Notes under the pieces: generated by a model
Database searches by the model: none
What the model was told of the DNA's origin: nothing
The model's input: the letters and a program-made list of their open reading frames with translations, nothing else
In this document: piece after piece, positions 63,142 through 64,000 of the stretch
How positions within the stretch are numbered: the stretch's first letter is position 1
Layout of the letters: every line of letters starts with the position of its first letter
Position numbers and translations under genes: made by a program
Origin: Pseudotamlana haliotis
GTDB taxonomy: Bacteria; Bacteroidota; Bacteroidia; Flavobacteriales; Flavobacteriaceae
Length of the DNA stretch: 64,000 nt
Reading direction: 5' to 3'
NCBI RefSeq assembly: GCF_008806375.1
Contig: NZ_WAAT01000022.1
Coordinates: 186,001 to 250,000, forward strand

Positions 63142-64000
63142 ATGAACAAGAGGTTGATAAAAAAACTATGGAAAAATAAATGGATTAAGGGCCTGTTTTT
63201 ATTAGGAGCCTTTGTAATTCTGTTTTTTATTGGTCTATTTTTTAGTATTTATTTTGGTGCCTTCGGAAAAGTACCTACTACTGAAGATTTAAGTTCTATC
63301 ATTCAAGAAGAAGCTACCGAAGTTCGTGATAAAGACGGAGCGTTAATTGGTAAATATTACATTTATGACAGGCAACCTTTAGAATATGAAGAGCTTCCTC
63401 AGCACTTAATTGATGCCCTGGTTGCTACTGAAGATGTGCGGTTTTTTCAGCATGATGGCATTGATAACGTGAGTTTATTACGTGTTTTTGTTAAAAGTAT
63501 TTTACTCCAAGATAAATCATCAGGAGGCGGAAGTACCATAACACTGCAATTGGCAAAAAATTTGTTCGGGCGCGATGATTTTTGGATGTTCGGTATTGTA
63601 GTCAATAAGTTTAAAGAAAGTATTATTGCCAAGCGACTCGAGGAAATCTATACAAAAGAAGAAATTTTAACCCTCTATTTTAATACGGTTCCTTTTTCTG
63701 ATAACACCTATGGTATAGAAAGTGCCTCTCAGAAATTTTTTAATAAATCAACTAAGGATCTCACTACCTCTGAAGCTGCTATTTTAGTCGGCTCACTTAA
63801 AGCGAATACCTACTACAATCCCCGATTAAATTTAAAACGTAGCCAAGAACGTCGTGATGTGGTTTTATCGCAAATGGAGAAGTATGGCTATTTATCTACA
63901 GATTCCTTAGAAGTAATTACAAATGAAGATGTGGTTTTACACTACCGTTCATTTAATCACGACATGGGTGTAGCACCTTATTTTAGAGAACAAGTTAAAA
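63142..64000 (+). CDS. Class A penicillin-binding protein (transglycosylase domain), 5' part
   Basis: The frame is open from ATG 63142 to the right edge, so the gene is cut; about 286 residues are visible. A basic start and one membrane anchor (GLFLLGAFVILFFIGLFFSIYF) precede the GT51 peptidoglycan glycosyltransferase: the catalytic Glu in VATEDVRFFQHDGID, GGSTITLQLAKNLF, KFKESIIAKRLEEIYTKEEILTLYFN and the second conserved Glu there. The transpeptidase domain with SxxK should lie beyond the window. Polymerises lipid II and cross-links it in the periplasm. It follows hflX closely. Confidence 0.93.
   Translation, partial: MNKRLIKKLWKNKWIKGLFLLGAFVILFFIGLFFSIYFGAFGKVPTTEDLSSIIQEEATEVRDKDGALIGKYYIYDRQPLEYEELPQHLIDALVATEDVRFFQHDGIDNVSLLRVFVKSILLQDKSSGGGSTITLQLAKNLFGRDDFWMFGIVVNKFKESIIAKRLEEIYTKEEILTLYFNTVPFSDNTYGIESASQKFFNKSTKDLTTSEAAILVGSLKANTYYNPRLNLKRSQERRDVVLSQMEKYGYLSTDSLEVITNEDVVLHYRSFNHDMGVAPYFREQVK

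Noticed and set aside
1-64000. tRNA, rRNA, CRISPR arrays, insertion sequences or prophage
   Set aside because: None was seen on reading either strand: no cloverleaf with a T-loop, no regularly spaced repeats and no transposase, integrase or phage gene.

Overview
The window is a chromosomal segment of a member of the Bacteroidota, most likely a marine Flavobacteriaceae. The evidence is: AT-rich DNA; tight mixed-strand operons; promoters of the flavobacterial type (TTG, about 19 bases, TAnnTTTG) with no need for Shine-Dalgarno sites; TonB-dependent receptors with carboxypeptidase-like N-terminal domains; DUF4270, DUF5689 and DUF4136 lipoproteins; a split ribonucleotide reductase lacking the ATP-cone on its large subunit; and a run of sulfatases and ketodeoxygluconate enzymes typical of algal-polysaccharide users. 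I see no tRNA, rRNA, CRISPR array, prophage or insertion sequence.

Layout. 1-3.8 kb: the end of nrdB, then nrdA, a DUF4136 lipoprotein and a small outer-membrane barrel. 4.2-8.4 kb: a LacI-family repressor diverging from kdgK, a PPi-type phosphofructokinase and eda, with two palindromic operators exactly 84 bp apart between them. This is a catabolic module for 2-keto-3-deoxygluconate, the product of uronic-acid polymer breakdown. 8.5-17.5 kb (minus strand): a TonB receptor with an SGNH-type lipoprotein, then a three-gene group of a one-domain glycogen-synthase-like protein, DUF4270 lipoprotein and glmS. 17.7-22.5 kb: panC, panD, a membrane flippase-like protein, an esterase and radA. 22.5-31.5 kb (minus strand): three large secreted arylsulfatases in tandem with an outer-membrane protein and the remains of a HAD-phosphatase lipoprotein gene that has lost its middle. 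32-38.5 kb: ileS (with an unusual GVHH signature and an in-frame palindromic insert), a DksA/TraR-like protein without its zinc cysteines, lspA and a large unknown exported protein. 38.5-41.4 kb (minus strand): 5-formyl-THF cyclo-ligase and a three-gene RimK glutamate-ligase, retropepsin-like and M14-peptidase-like unit. 41.5-53.7 kb: uvrC, a patatin-barrel protein, DUF3108 protein, tryptophan dioxygenase, M23 peptidase, pgi, a TonB receptor and a small membrane protein. 53.7-61.8 kb: two endonuclease/exonuclease/phosphatase-family genes flanking a TonB receptor-DUF5689 pair, a ParE/RelE-type toxin-antitoxin pair and a YdeI-like protein ending in a CDGSH iron-sulfur motif. 61.9-64 kb: hflX and the start of a class A penicillin-binding protein that runs off the end.

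How it fits together. The sulfatases would remove sulfate from algal glycans outside the cytoplasm. The kdgK-pfk-eda operon would take the resulting deoxyketo sugars to pyruvate and glyceraldehyde-3-phosphate, and the reversible PPi-type PFK could carry the triose back towards hexose phosphate. No SusC/SusD pair is present, so this is not a complete polysaccharide utilisation locus. Most of the rest is housekeeping. The best leads are the operator/promoter architecture at 5.2-5.35 kb, the PPi-type PFK inside the KDG operon, the RimK trio, the one-domain glycogen synthase homologue, the ileS peculiarities and the deleted HAD gene.
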